A stretch of DNA of 64,000 nt from Juglans regia. Lineage: Eukaryota > Streptophyta > Magnoliopsida > Fagales > Juglandaceae. A program made the position numbers and the translations under genes. Below are positions 11,381-21,166 of the stretch, one piece after another; within the stretch, counting starts at the first letter, position 1; each line of letters starts with the position of its first letter. Below the pieces are notes generated by a model that was not told where the DNA came from, ran no database searches, and was given only the letters and a program-made list of their open reading frames with translations. Location of the stretch: contig NC_049909.1 of the NCBI RefSeq assembly GCF_001411555.2, positions 4,843,485 through 4,907,484 of the forward strand. The letters are read 5' to 3'.

Positions 11381-11600
11381 TTTTTGTATAAGCTTGGTGT
11401 TATTTTGTAAGTCTTGGTTTGGTGTGGTGGTTTTGTTTTCAAGTATGGTCTTTTATTTTGTTATAGTTTAGTTTTTGTTTTTGGATCTGTTTTCCATGAT
11501 CCTTTCTTGTAACCACGGTATTCCTCCGCCATAAGTGAGGGCTTTATTAATAAAATTTGGGAGGGGTCACTATTGGACATGTGACTTCCTACTCTTCTAA
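11381..11600 (+). other. LINE-1 3' UTR and terminus
   Basis: A T-rich 3' UTR contains AATAAA at 11549-11554 within ttattaataaaatttgggagg, a form common at plant L1 ends. After ggggtcac (to about 11570) come about 30 further non-A bases before the right duplication. These could be part of the element, a short 3' transduction or filler. Confidence 0.75.
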
Positions 11601-11616
11601 AAGTGGCATAATCTCA
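11601..11616. repeat. LINE-1 target-site duplication, right copy
   Basis: AAGTGGCATAATCTCA is identical to 5706-5721. Copy A sequence resumes immediately afterwards (cacaccttgattcc, as in the other LTR copies). Confidence 0.95.
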
Positions 11617-12205
11617 CACCTTGATTCCTTCAAATCCAACAAACGTTCCTCATGGTGCTAAGTGTCTAATATTATTCACTAAGTGTGGCTAAGAGCTTGC
11701 CAAGTGTCCAAATAAAACTTCACTAATCTAATTTGGACATTCCACACTGTGATTTTGAAACACTGCAATTAGTGCGTTTACCAAGGTTACTATTCACTCC
11801 GAAAAAGTGAATCATAAACTTGACACTAAAAAATTCCTAAATATTCATATTAACGGACAGTGAAAATCGTTTACCGAAATTCAACCTCGAACTGCTCCTA
11901 AAAATAATTTCACAATTTCCAACAGACGTTTTGTCCGGAATTATGAAAATAGGCTATTGCGCCATAAAATCCTAAATAATCCACTGAGTCTAATGGCGTA
12001 GACCATAATGCATTCTAATACTTCTAACCACCTCAAATAAATAAAACTCATATTTCTAGCACCATAGTGAGTGATAACACTAACTATGTTGACAGACTAA
12101 AACATATGCGATTGGTCGATTCGTAAAAACTTATGGGGTTTTTACGAGATTCCTAAAGTCAATAGAAATTCCACCATTGAATTTCTAGCAGGTTGTTACA
12201 ATATG

Positions 12206-13323
12206 TATTGTTCCTCTTTGAGTATAGTTTCCATTGATGTATTTTGTTTGATTTTTAGTGGATTTTGGGTTGGCTAAAAGTGAGTTTGAATACCCAGAGG
12301 TCACAACATACTGGGCGACTGATAGGATGATATTTTGAGATCTTGATGTTTTGTGAACTTTTTATTAAAGTTAGGTCTTGATATTGATATGATGAAATGA
12401 TAACATGTTTTTATACATGTTATGATTTAATTTAAAGCATGTTAGTATTTTTATTTAGGGTTTATGCATATTTTCTTTGGAGTTGAAATTGGAACATACA
12501 AAACAATCTCTGTTTTGTGGTTTTGATGATTTTTGGCTTTTCAAACCTAGTCCAATGGCTATGAAATTCTTATATGATGATTCTAAGACTTTAATTTAGA
12601 TGATAAGTGATTGTTTTTTAACAGAGTTGGTTTGCATAATTCTTGGAAGTATGTTTTGCATGGAAAGGTTTGGGTATGGCTAAATATTGAAGCTTTCGGG
12701 TTGCTTCAGGTTTTTATGAAATTTTTGCCATATGATTTTTAGATCTAATTATAGGGTCATGTTTAGGACTTCATTAATGAATTATTTAGTCTTGTTCCTT
12801 ACGGTTTACTTATTGTAAGTTTCGGATTTGGTGTGTGTGTTCTAAGTCAAGAACACATGAGGCTCAGTTTGAACCTTATGAGCATGCCGAGTGGTTTAAT
12901 GTTAGTTTTTGAGTTTTTGGTTGATGTTCAAGCAAGGTTATCACTTGGGTAAGATTTATATACAGGTTAAGAGTAAGTTTGTGAACTTTTGGAGTCCTTC
13001 GATATTGGAAACTGTTAGATCAAGTGCATCAAGGAGTTGTTCTAAGACTTATTAGTGTTTTGACACTTTTCCTGTCATGAGGAGTTTGTGATTTTTTTGT
13101 GAAATTTATATTTTATGTTCTTAGCGTGATTTTAAAACATAAGATGTGATCTTTAGATGTTGCATAAATTAGTTTGAGTATGTGGTTTGAAGTTTGAAAG
13201 AATTTCAACAAAAATCAAGACTTTTGTCTTAAGTATGTTTCGACCATTGCTTGGATTACATATTTGAAATTATGATAGCTTTTACGTGAGGATTGTAAAT
13301 CTTGGTAGAATTTGGAGTTAGTG
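12206..13323 (+). repeat. Degenerate plus-strand LTR relative, truncated
   Basis: Several blocks lie in the same order as in the plus-strand copy E: tccaatggct (cf. 50413), ttggttgatgtt (cf. 50574), gcatcaaggagttg (cf. 50685), caacaaaaatcaa (cf. 50889) and ggtagaatttggagttag (cf. 51017). It is heavily diverged and lacks both ends. No convincing gene is present. A possible short kinase-like fragment near 12256-12330 is discussed under findings. Confidence 0.5.
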
Positions 13324-13552
13324 TGTGTGATGCCCCCAGCCCCCCGCTTAGGATTGGATGGTGATTGAACCATCGGGACATGCAACACCAGGTAACGCAC
13401 CCCTCGTATATGACATATAAGATGCAATACACCTATGTATACTAGCAGTATGCAGTAATATCGCAGAGGAAAAATAAAAGGGTTCCTGTAATCTAAGCAA
13501 CGCTGTAAGCAATCGCGTTAGCACATGGTATCGTAACTAATAATAATAATAA
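13324..13552 (-). repeat. Terminal fragment of a divergent large LTR, cut by assembly gap
   Basis: It starts TGTGATGCCCCC and continues with a clear match to the family end: cgggacatgcaacaccaggtaac, then atgacatataagatgcaat. It stops in a (taa)n tract at the N run. Its other end and any duplication are not recoverable here. Confidence 0.65.
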
Positions 13553-13652
13553 NNNNNNNNNNNNNNNNNNNNNNNNNNNNNNNNNNNNNNNNNNNNNNNN
13601 NNNNNNNNNNNNNNNNNNNNNNNNNNNNNNNNNNNNNNNNNNNNNNNNNNNN
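13553..13652. other. Assembly gap of 100 N
   Basis: Exactly 100 N characters follow a taataataataa tract. A round number suggests a gap of unknown true length, so the elements on either side should not be assumed adjacent. Confidence 0.97.
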
Positions 13653-14540
13653 CGTAATTTTTGCCCTGAAGATCCGGAGTACATTTTGTTACAACTCAAT
13701 CTGACATATGAGGAAGTTTCTATTTAGATTATGGATTGGAAAGCAAAGGAACTTGGGAATAACAAAATTCCTTTTGGTGAAGGTGCTTTGGTGAAATCAC
13801 GACATTCAAGAAGCCACTTGGTAGAAGGAGGATAAAATAAAAATCAGTATCGACATGTCTCGAAGCAAGAGAGCGGCACAATGATCTATTCTGACTCCTA
13901 GGTAGGTATGGAGACAAAGAGAAGAGTGCAAAAGGAGGAGGTTGGTTAATATGGTTGCCTCTTATTGGATTCAAAGAGAAAAGTTGGAATATAATAGGAC
14001 TTGCATTTTAGATCACGAAGGGAAGGGAAATATTAGAACCAGACGAGTATTACCACATGAGGAACGTCAACCACCCCTAAACCAGATCTAATTGGACTAG
14101 TGAGACCCGAACCTTAAACTCCAAGAAGAGAGTAATAACTTGACCAACCACGCACTACAGGATCTACCGGAATCTAGTCGAGAGGCCAAGCTACAACAAG
14201 CAAACCAGGAACCATTGTATCCTTTTATCTCTTCCACAGAGTTATCTGACTTTTCCATGCACCGTGAATATTTCGTGAGGAGGGATCTCCCAAGGTAGAG
14301 GATGAGCCGACTGAACATTGGAGGAACGAGTTAATGCATACTATGACTCGAAGGAGGATACCTTCTTTTATCATACTCAGGAAGAGGTGAAAAATGATGA
14401 GGATGTTGCTGAGGATTCCTCATCTAGTTCGGGACTTTATAGTCTTTGGTAAGTATATAGTATATGTGTGTTGCATGCTTTATTCATCCATATTCATACC
14501 CCGATTTCAAGGATGAAATCTTCTTTTAAGGTGGGAAGGA
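13653..14540 (+). pseudogene. 3' end of a chromovirus-like Ty3/Gypsy polyprotein and its 3' UTR
   Basis: Between about 13692 and 13875 the plus strand reads LTYEEVSI-stop-IMDWKAKELGNNKIPF and then, after a frameshift, KVLW-stop-NHDIQEATW-stop-KED. This is the pattern of the integrase C-terminus and chromodomain-like tail of plant chromoviruses (VLW..H...EATWE.ED). Several stops and at least one frameshift make it non-functional. About 13880-14500 contains no family I recognise; an acidic/serine-rich stretch near 14345-14455 is open for a short distance. The region ends in a purine-rich tract directly followed by TGTAACACC, the expected start of the 3' LTR. Confidence 0.65.
14528..14540 (+). 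other. Polypurine tract before LTR K
   Basis: AAGGTGGGAAGGA, with a single T among purines, lies immediately before TGTAACACC. This is where plus-strand DNA synthesis of a Gypsy element would be primed, and it fixes LTR K as the 3' LTR of the plus-strand element whose polyprotein end precedes it. Confidence 0.6.
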
Positions 14541-14905
14541 TGTAACACCTCGCCTAAAAAGCTCCATAGGCCTTGACCTTAGTAGCCTTAATCCAAGTTA
14601 AAGAGCATTGATCAACTTCCACATGATTAGTGATATCTAAAATCATGTTCTAAGCTTAATTTCCTTGTTAATTATTTCTCACCTATTTTATCTGGACTTT
14701 ATTATTTTTATTTTTATTTTTCATCATTCTTAGACTAAATTAGAAGATTAGTCTTGATCCAACACATGTCATTGTCCAAAATATCACAATCTGTCCCTTG
14801 ATACATCACTTGGTGTATTATACCAATTTAGCCCCTAGTCCACGCCAATTTATTCATTCCTAAAGGGTAGTTTTGTCTTTTAACACCTTACATTATCCCC
14901 TTATA

Positions 14906-15761
14906 TGATATGAACCCGCGGGAATGGAGTCTCTTGAACCTACAATCAATTTGAAAACTCACCCAAGAAAGCCAAAATCAAGTCAATGGATGGAGAATCT
15001 AGACCCAATGAGAACTCGTTTCAAGAACCTAGATTATATTAAAATCTAGACCCGTTGAAGAACCTGTCTCAAGAACCCAGATTATATGGAGGAATGCCAC
15101 AAAGGTTGTGATTTGCTTTTGATAAATTCAAGAGTTCATGCAAGAACAAGAGGAGATAAAATCAACTCATAATGAATAAATTCATCAAATTTCATAAAAC
15201 TCCTTAACATGAGGCTACAAAGAGTATTTAAACAAAAACCTAATTAAAACCCTAGCCAAAATAAAGACCTTTCTTCCAAAAATACCGTTGGATGAATAGT
15301 GCCACGGCTAAAGTACCGCGGCTACAGTAACTCAACTACAGTACTTCTTTAAACCCTAGTTCCTAAAAGTAACTTTTCAAATAAGCCCTTGGCCAAAATA
15401 CAAGGTCTTCCCAAAAATCTTAGTTCATAAGAAATAAGCCCAATTATTCTAGACTAATTCCTATAACTAATAAAATAAACCCCTTTAATGAAATAAACAA
15501 GTCCAAGGCCTTCAATCACATAATCATAATAATAGGCCATAATTTATGTTGCACTCTTCCATAGCTTGTATCACATGGATGATCACTAGATTTCCTTCCC
15601 TCAAACCCATCTTGAATATTCGGCACTTGCTAGATTCGTCTCAAGTGGATTGCATCAATCCTTGCATTGCTTCCTTGATCTTCTTAGCTATTGATCTTAT
15701 AATTGGCCCATTTGGAACTTGCAAAGGATCTTTAAGACTAGGTCCACCTTGGTTCCCATCA
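14906..15761 (-). repeat. Gypsy-2 3' LTR
   Basis: On the plus strand it starts TGATATGAACC and ends GGTTCCCATCA, forming an imperfect terminal inverted repeat. It matches 27770-28638 over its whole length with scattered differences. It adjoins the polypurine tract at 15762-15775, making it the 3' LTR of the minus-strand element. Confidence 0.85.
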
Positions 15762-15775
15762 TTCTCCCTCTCCTC
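15762..15775 (-). other. Gypsy-2 polypurine tract
   Basis: On the minus strand this reads GAGGAGAGGGAGAA, a pure purine run ending exactly at the LTR start TGATGGGAACC. It confirms the element orientation. Confidence 0.75.
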
Positions 15776-16057
15776 AAAAGGAATCGACCTCGAATCTCTC
15801 CCTACATCAAAGGGAAAAATGTTAGTAATATTGAAAATAGTATAAACATGATACTTACCTATAAGATCCACTTTATATGCATTTTCACTAATTTTTTCAA
15901 GAATTTTAAAAGGTCCATCCAAGCTACTCCTATCATCAACAAGCAAAAGCATCAAAGCTAAAGGAGTAACTGGATTCAAACCATAAATAATTTCAAAGGG
16001 AGAGTAAGAAATAGTAGTATGTAAGGTTTTATTATATGCACATTCTAATAAGGACAA

Positions 16058-16308
16058 ATGATACTCCTGCAATCGTTCATGTAACAATTCAATGAATGTT
16101 AAATGATACTTCTACAAACGTTCGTGAAACACACCTAAAGTTTTCCTTACACCAAAATGACCACTTCAATTATATGCAAACTCAATAAATGACAAGCAAT
16201 ACTCCTACAAACATTCATGCAACACGTAAATGAATGACAAATGATAATTCTACAAACGTTCATGCAACACGTCAATGAATGGCAAATGGTACTTCCACAA
16301 ACGTTCAC
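16058..16308 (-). repeat. 45-base in-frame tandem units in the Gypsy-2 integrase
   Basis: About five units of the type gaatgacaaatgatacttct + acaaacgttcatgcaacacg + tcaat follow one another. On the minus strand each gives a peptide of the form ERL..YHL.FI..LH. One unit carries an extra piece (GHFGVRKT) that is repeated again across copy B at 20999-21060. The array replaces the integrase core. Confidence 0.7.
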
Positions 16309-19300
16309 TGTAATGCCCCCAAAGTCTGCTTGGGATCGGACGGATATCCGAAGTGTCGGGACATGCAACACAAGGTTACTTGCCCCCGTTCATGACATAT
16401 AAGATGCAATGTTCCTAATATGCATCTAGCATTATGCAATATTTGCAGCGGATAATTTTCTTTTTTTTTTTTTTAGCAATACTATGCACCAAACTTATAA
16501 TATCCCAAATAGTTAAAATATAAACCATGCATACTTAAAACATCCACGATTACATCAAGGGTCTTAGAAGACTGTAATCTCAAAAAAACGGAGACCTGAC
16601 TCCATATTTACATTGCCAAAATACACTATTAAGCTAGTTCGTTGAGTAACTCGTGTAACTTGACTAATGATGCTGGAATACTATCGAAAGACCTAACTGT
16701 GGAGGTTGCAAACTCCGTGTTGCGTCTAGTCAACCTCCTCCGGTTTGCCAGTGTCTGCTCCTCGCTCTAATCCTGACACATCGCCTGCCATTCGGGGGGA
16801 ATGGTAGTTGGGACTACCACAGTAACATTTGATTACAAATCTCAGCAAGTTAACATGAAACTTCCCCACAGGTTAATGATGCATACATGGCAGTAAAAGC
16901 ATGAATGCATAATCAAAGTCATAAGTAAGCATAGCATAACTTGATATATAGCATGGCATAATGACATAACTTGAACTGAAACTAAAACTTAACTTGATGT
17001 GACATGGTATGTACGTGAACTTAAAACATAACATGGACGAGCAACATAGCATGAATGTCAACTTGAAACATAACATGAACTTGAAACTTAGCATGAACGT
17101 GAACATACGTAATTTGAACATGAACTTGAGCACAATATAACATAAACGTGAACTTAAAACATAACGTGAACGTGAACATGACATAACATGAATGTGAACT
17201 TGAACATAACATGAACATGAACATGACATAAACATAAACTTGAAACATATTCTTATCTCATGGGGTCACCATGATTGAATAATCTTATCTCATGGGGTTA
17301 CCACATGATGCGTATTCTTATCTTATGGGATTACCATGATTGACATGAACTTAAAACTTGACATGAATATAAACTTGAACATAACATAACGTGAAACATG
17401 ACTTGAACGTGAAATACATGAACTTGGAATCTTATTCAATAGACTTAATAAATAAAAGTGACCATACGTGTGCTACACGGGTCCCCATGAGCCGTGTGTC
17501 CCTGCCGATTACTACATCACAACACAGGTGTCTATACTAGCTGTGAGTACGTTAATATGTACTGCACAGTTGCTGTGGCCCCACATATTCTACATGTCAC
17601 AATTGTTGTGTCTCACGTAGTGTATGCTCTAGGCCCCATGAATTGTTTGTGTCACACTTGATGCAGACACACGTAACATAAAGTGTGGCTCCATTGGCAT
17701 TAATGCCTAGCGCACTTCGGTGACTAGCTAGTTAGGCCCCATTTGCAACCTGTTGATTGTACTTCGTCAACCCAGCAAATTTCACACCTATTTAGTCACT
17801 CCAACATGAAGAAAGGAGTTCCACTAGGATGTTATCCTATCCTAGCGCTTAGGGTCATGATTGACATGAGTAACTTAGCTGGCATACATGACATTTCGTA
17901 ACGTGACGTGACATGAACGTAAGATGAAAAACATAACATACTTTGAGACATAAATGTACTAGACAACATTTCATAATATGGTATACATGTAACAGACAAT
18001 ATTTTGTAACATGACATAACATGTAACAGACAATATTTCGTAATATGACATAACATGTGATAGTGAATATTACATGACATGACATACATGTAACAGAGGG
18101 CATACGTAATGTGACATACTTGCAACAAATAGTAACATGAGACATAATATATTGTGTAACAGATAAGTATTTCATGACAGAATAATTTGTATAATAGATA
18201 AACATGTGATGATGGCATGGAATGGCATATATAACAACATACGAACATAAATTGTAGTTCCCTTACCCATCACACATATACAGTAAACTAATAATAAATT
18301 AAGAGCTAACTTATCTCGATCGTCGTGTTCTATGAGAATAAAGCGCAAAACACAAGAAACTGTAAAAGGGTATTATAAAAGTTTAAAATTTAATTACTAA
18401 CAATTATAAATATGAAAAGAGACAACTTAGAGTAAAATTACTATTTTACCCTCTACATGTGGAAAAATGACCATTTTACCCTTAACTTAAGGATTTTACA
18501 TCCTAACTCAAAAACTTACCAAAATTTACATTCCTCATGTAATTTTGTCCTAGACTCAAATATCAACTTAGAAAAATTTAAAATCATTCACAACTATGGA
18601 AAACTCACAATGGCCGAAACATTCATAGGTCATTTCTCTTGATTTTGGTTGCAATTTCTTCCATCTTCAAAACCCATGATTAAACCAAAATTTTGTAACA
18701 AGGATCTTCCTATCCTAAGTTTAAAAATACACTTAAAATATCCATTAAGAAAAAGCTAATCATCAACACCAAACATTTTACAAAAAAGTAAACCCTTAAA
18801 TCACAAGTTTTGACCTAAATAAAAAAATCTCCCAGAATTCCCAAAAAATCAAATCTTACTTCTAACATATTCATAACATCTTCCTAAGATTAAATATGCT
18901 TTAAATCATCAAACAAAAGTCACCAAACATCATAAAACAACACTAGGAGTTTTTAGTTTTACACTTAGTCCAAAAACAGAAACTTTTCTCTCAACTAACT
19001 TTGATCAACTCTTGATCCATGGCTTAAAGACATGTGATCTTTAAACTAAAACATATCATGGTTTAAAAATGTGTCCTAAAGAAGATCCAACCATCAAACT
19101 TAAAATCATATGGCTAAAACTCAATAAAACATGAATCTAACCCAAAAACATCAAATCTTAGGCCTAACCAAAATTCTCTTGCATAGAAAAATCATATCTT
19201 TAAAACTGATGCTAAATATCTTCCAAATAACCTCCTAACATGTATATAAGAGGCTTAGGATCATCTCATAAAAATATCAAAGCCTTTGGAATAAGATCAA

Positions 19301-20993
19301 ACCACGAAATATTCAAACTTTCCCGAAACAAAAATGGTGTTTCCACTTCCAGTTTTCAATTTTGTAAATTTAAGGAAATCTATCATCAAAAGCTTTATCC
19401 ATGCCACAAAACCTCAATGAAAATTCATACACACATGCTAACAACACTCCATAAAATTTTTGGACCAAGATATATCGATTTGCTTGGTCAAAAATGGTAA
19501 AACAAAACATACTCTCTAGTTTCACGCCTAGAATGACCTTTCCATGGTTAAAAATAATTTTGACTGAGCAAATGAGCATATAATGAGACTAATAAGATAT
19601 CCACAGAAACTACACTCAAAGATGAACAACTTTTATGAGGAGTCATTATGAGAAAATACTTACAAGGGGTCTAAAATCTCCATGCAATAAGACCTAGGAT
19701 TCTGCCCCAGAGAGCTCTTTTGAGCTTCTCTCAAAGAACTGGGTGAAGAATTAGTAAAATGGAGTGAAATGTGCCTTGCACGATTTAGACTCCTGGAGGG
19801 GGAAGTTATGGGCTTGAATGACCCTTGATTGGAGTTGGGTATGTGGCATAAAGTGGAGAATAGAGAGGAGCAAGGACTGCTTGCAGCAGCTGTGAGAGAT
19901 GGAGGTTGATGGAGTGGAATTCTCCTTAACATCAAGGTACTATTGGGTATAGCCAATGGTAGTGGATGGTTTGCCATGTGCGGGAGGAAACTTCTTTAAG
20001 AAGCTTTGCCAAGGTGGCCAAATTCGTGGGCCTTGGTGGGCCCCAACCAAGTGGGCTTCAATTTGGGGTTTAAAGGGGGTTTGGTTAGGGTTTGAGGTGT
20101 TATCAAGCCCAAATCTAATTTTTCTTGACCCAATCAAATTTCCAAGGTTTAAAAGGTTGGATAATTATGTCATAACAAGGATTTGATATATTAATAGCAT
20201 GTAGAAATGATTTAATCAAATGATTAAACACAATGCTAGAAATCATGTTAGAATGGGTTTGGAGGCCAACTTTAGGGTTTCGGTTTTGACAAAGCTTTTA
20301 GGGTTTCAATTGGATTCCAACCATTTGGAGTTTCGCTAGGATTGAAACCTTCTTTGGTCTGGCACAATTTGGTTGATCAGATGAAACAAAGCTTTGCTTT
20401 GGTGGCATTATCTCACATCTTGATTTCCTCACAAATCTATCTAATGGTTCCTCTTTGTGCCAAGTGTCTAATACCATTCATTATGTGTGGCTAAGATCTT
20501 ACCAATGGTCCAAATAAAACTTCTCTAACCTAATTTGGACATTCCACGCTGTGATTTTTAAAACACTGTATTGGTTGCGCTTATCCAAGCTACTATTCAC
20601 TCAGAAACAAAAGCATAATAAACTTAGTACTGAAAGTTCTAAATATTCATATTAACATATAGTAAAAATCGTTTACCGAAATTCAACCCCGAGTGCCCCT
20701 AAAAATAATTTCACAATTTTGAACAAGCGTTTCGTCCGAAATTATGAAAATTGGCTACATCAAAATCTTAAATAATCAACTGAGTCTAATGGTGTAAATC
20801 ATAATGCATTCTGACACTTTTAACTACCTCAAATAATTAAACTCATATTTCTAGCACACAGTGAGTGATAACACTGATTATGTTGATAGACTAAAACCTG
20901 CGCGATTGGTCGATTCGTAAAAATTTAGGAGTTTTCACGAGGTTCCTAAAGTCAATAGAAATTCCATTAGTGAATTTCTAGAGGACTGTTACA
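16309..20993 (-). mobile_element. Solo LTR copy B (subfamily II)
   Basis: It starts TGTAATGCCCCC and ends GACTGTTACA, with the exact duplication ttcac at 16304-16308 and 20994-20998. Length is 4685 bp. It contains the hairpin array (about 17564-17670) and two quasi-repeat arrays (about 16910-17230 and 17940-18240). Its block near 16500-16780 differs from all other copies. The promoter-side block (19660-20060) matches C and F. Removing it joins the Gypsy-2 integrase frame (LRE then RL). It contains no gene. Confidence 0.85.
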
Positions 20994-20998
20994 TTCAC

Positions 20999-21166
20999 GC
21001 AACACATCAAAAGTCTTCCTTACACCAAAGTTACTCAACAAATCACCATGTCTATCACACACAAGCAACTTACGCATAAACCTAGTAGGCACACGAAATC
21101 TATTCTCTCTAAACAAGTATCAATCTAGTTTATAGAACTTACCAAAAGATACTTTCTCACATGTTC
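20999..21166 (-). pseudogene. Gypsy-2 integrase zinc-binding region relic
   Basis: On the minus strand it reads EKVSFGKFYKLD-stop-YLFRENRFRVPTRFMRKLL and then FGVRKTFDVLRE. This is the segment between RNase H and the integrase zinc-binding domain in this Gypsy group. One stop is present. It lies between solo LTRs B and C and is continuous in frame with the pieces on their far sides. Confidence 0.8.

Larger units (their letters stand above)
5722..11600 (+). mobile_element. Full-length L1-type LINE (LINE-1)
   Basis: This is a complete plant L1-clade non-LTR retrotransposon of 5879 bp: a short 5' UTR (5722-5822), ORF1 (5823-7265), ORF2 (7262-11380) and a 220-bp 3' UTR. It is bounded by an exact 16-bp duplication, the normal product of target-primed reverse transcription. 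Both frames are open and all checked catalytic motifs are present, so it is a recent and possibly competent insertion. Unusually, there is no long poly(A) before the right duplication; about 30 nt of ordinary sequence follow the AATAAA/GGGAGGGGTCAC end. Confidence 0.95.
1919..12200 (-). mobile_element. Solo LTR copy A (subfamily I), interrupted by LINE-1
   Basis: It starts TGTGACGCC and ends GGTTGTTACA. It is flanked by the exact 5-bp duplication atatg (1914-1918 and 12201-12205). Removing the LINE and one 16-bp duplication leaves about 4.39 kb. TGT...ACA ends with a 5-bp duplication are the signature of an LTR inserted by a retroviral-type integrase. No internal polyprotein region accompanies it, so it reads as a solo LTR. 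Minus orientation is inferred from copies B, C, E, F and G and LTR K, where TGTAAC is the LTR 5' end. Its promoter-side block (about 4880-5300) is shared with copies E and G but not with B, C and F, which defines subfamily I. Confidence 0.8.
15641..16308 (-). pseudogene. Gypsy-2 integrase C-terminal relic
   Basis: An open stretch at 15641-16087 reads through AYNKTLHTTISYSPFEIIYG and later FKILEKISENAYKVDL and PFDV, the end of a Ty3/Gypsy integrase with its GPY-type C-terminal part. It continues toward 16308 in a reading frame broken by stops and made of 45-base tandem units. Most of the catalytic DDE core that should precede AYNKT is absent. A second in-frame deletion joins VDDRSSLD directly to GPFKILE. 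The last residues lie within the 3' LTR. Copy B interrupts it at 16308/20999. Confidence 0.8.

Noticed and set aside
13493..13699. Open frame spanning the N run
   Set aside because: It exists only because the N bases contain no stop codons.
13880..14330. Organelle DNA insertion between the Gypsy tail and LTR K
   Set aside because: The text looked unlike the surrounding retroelement, but reading both strands gave no recognisable plastid or mitochondrial gene.
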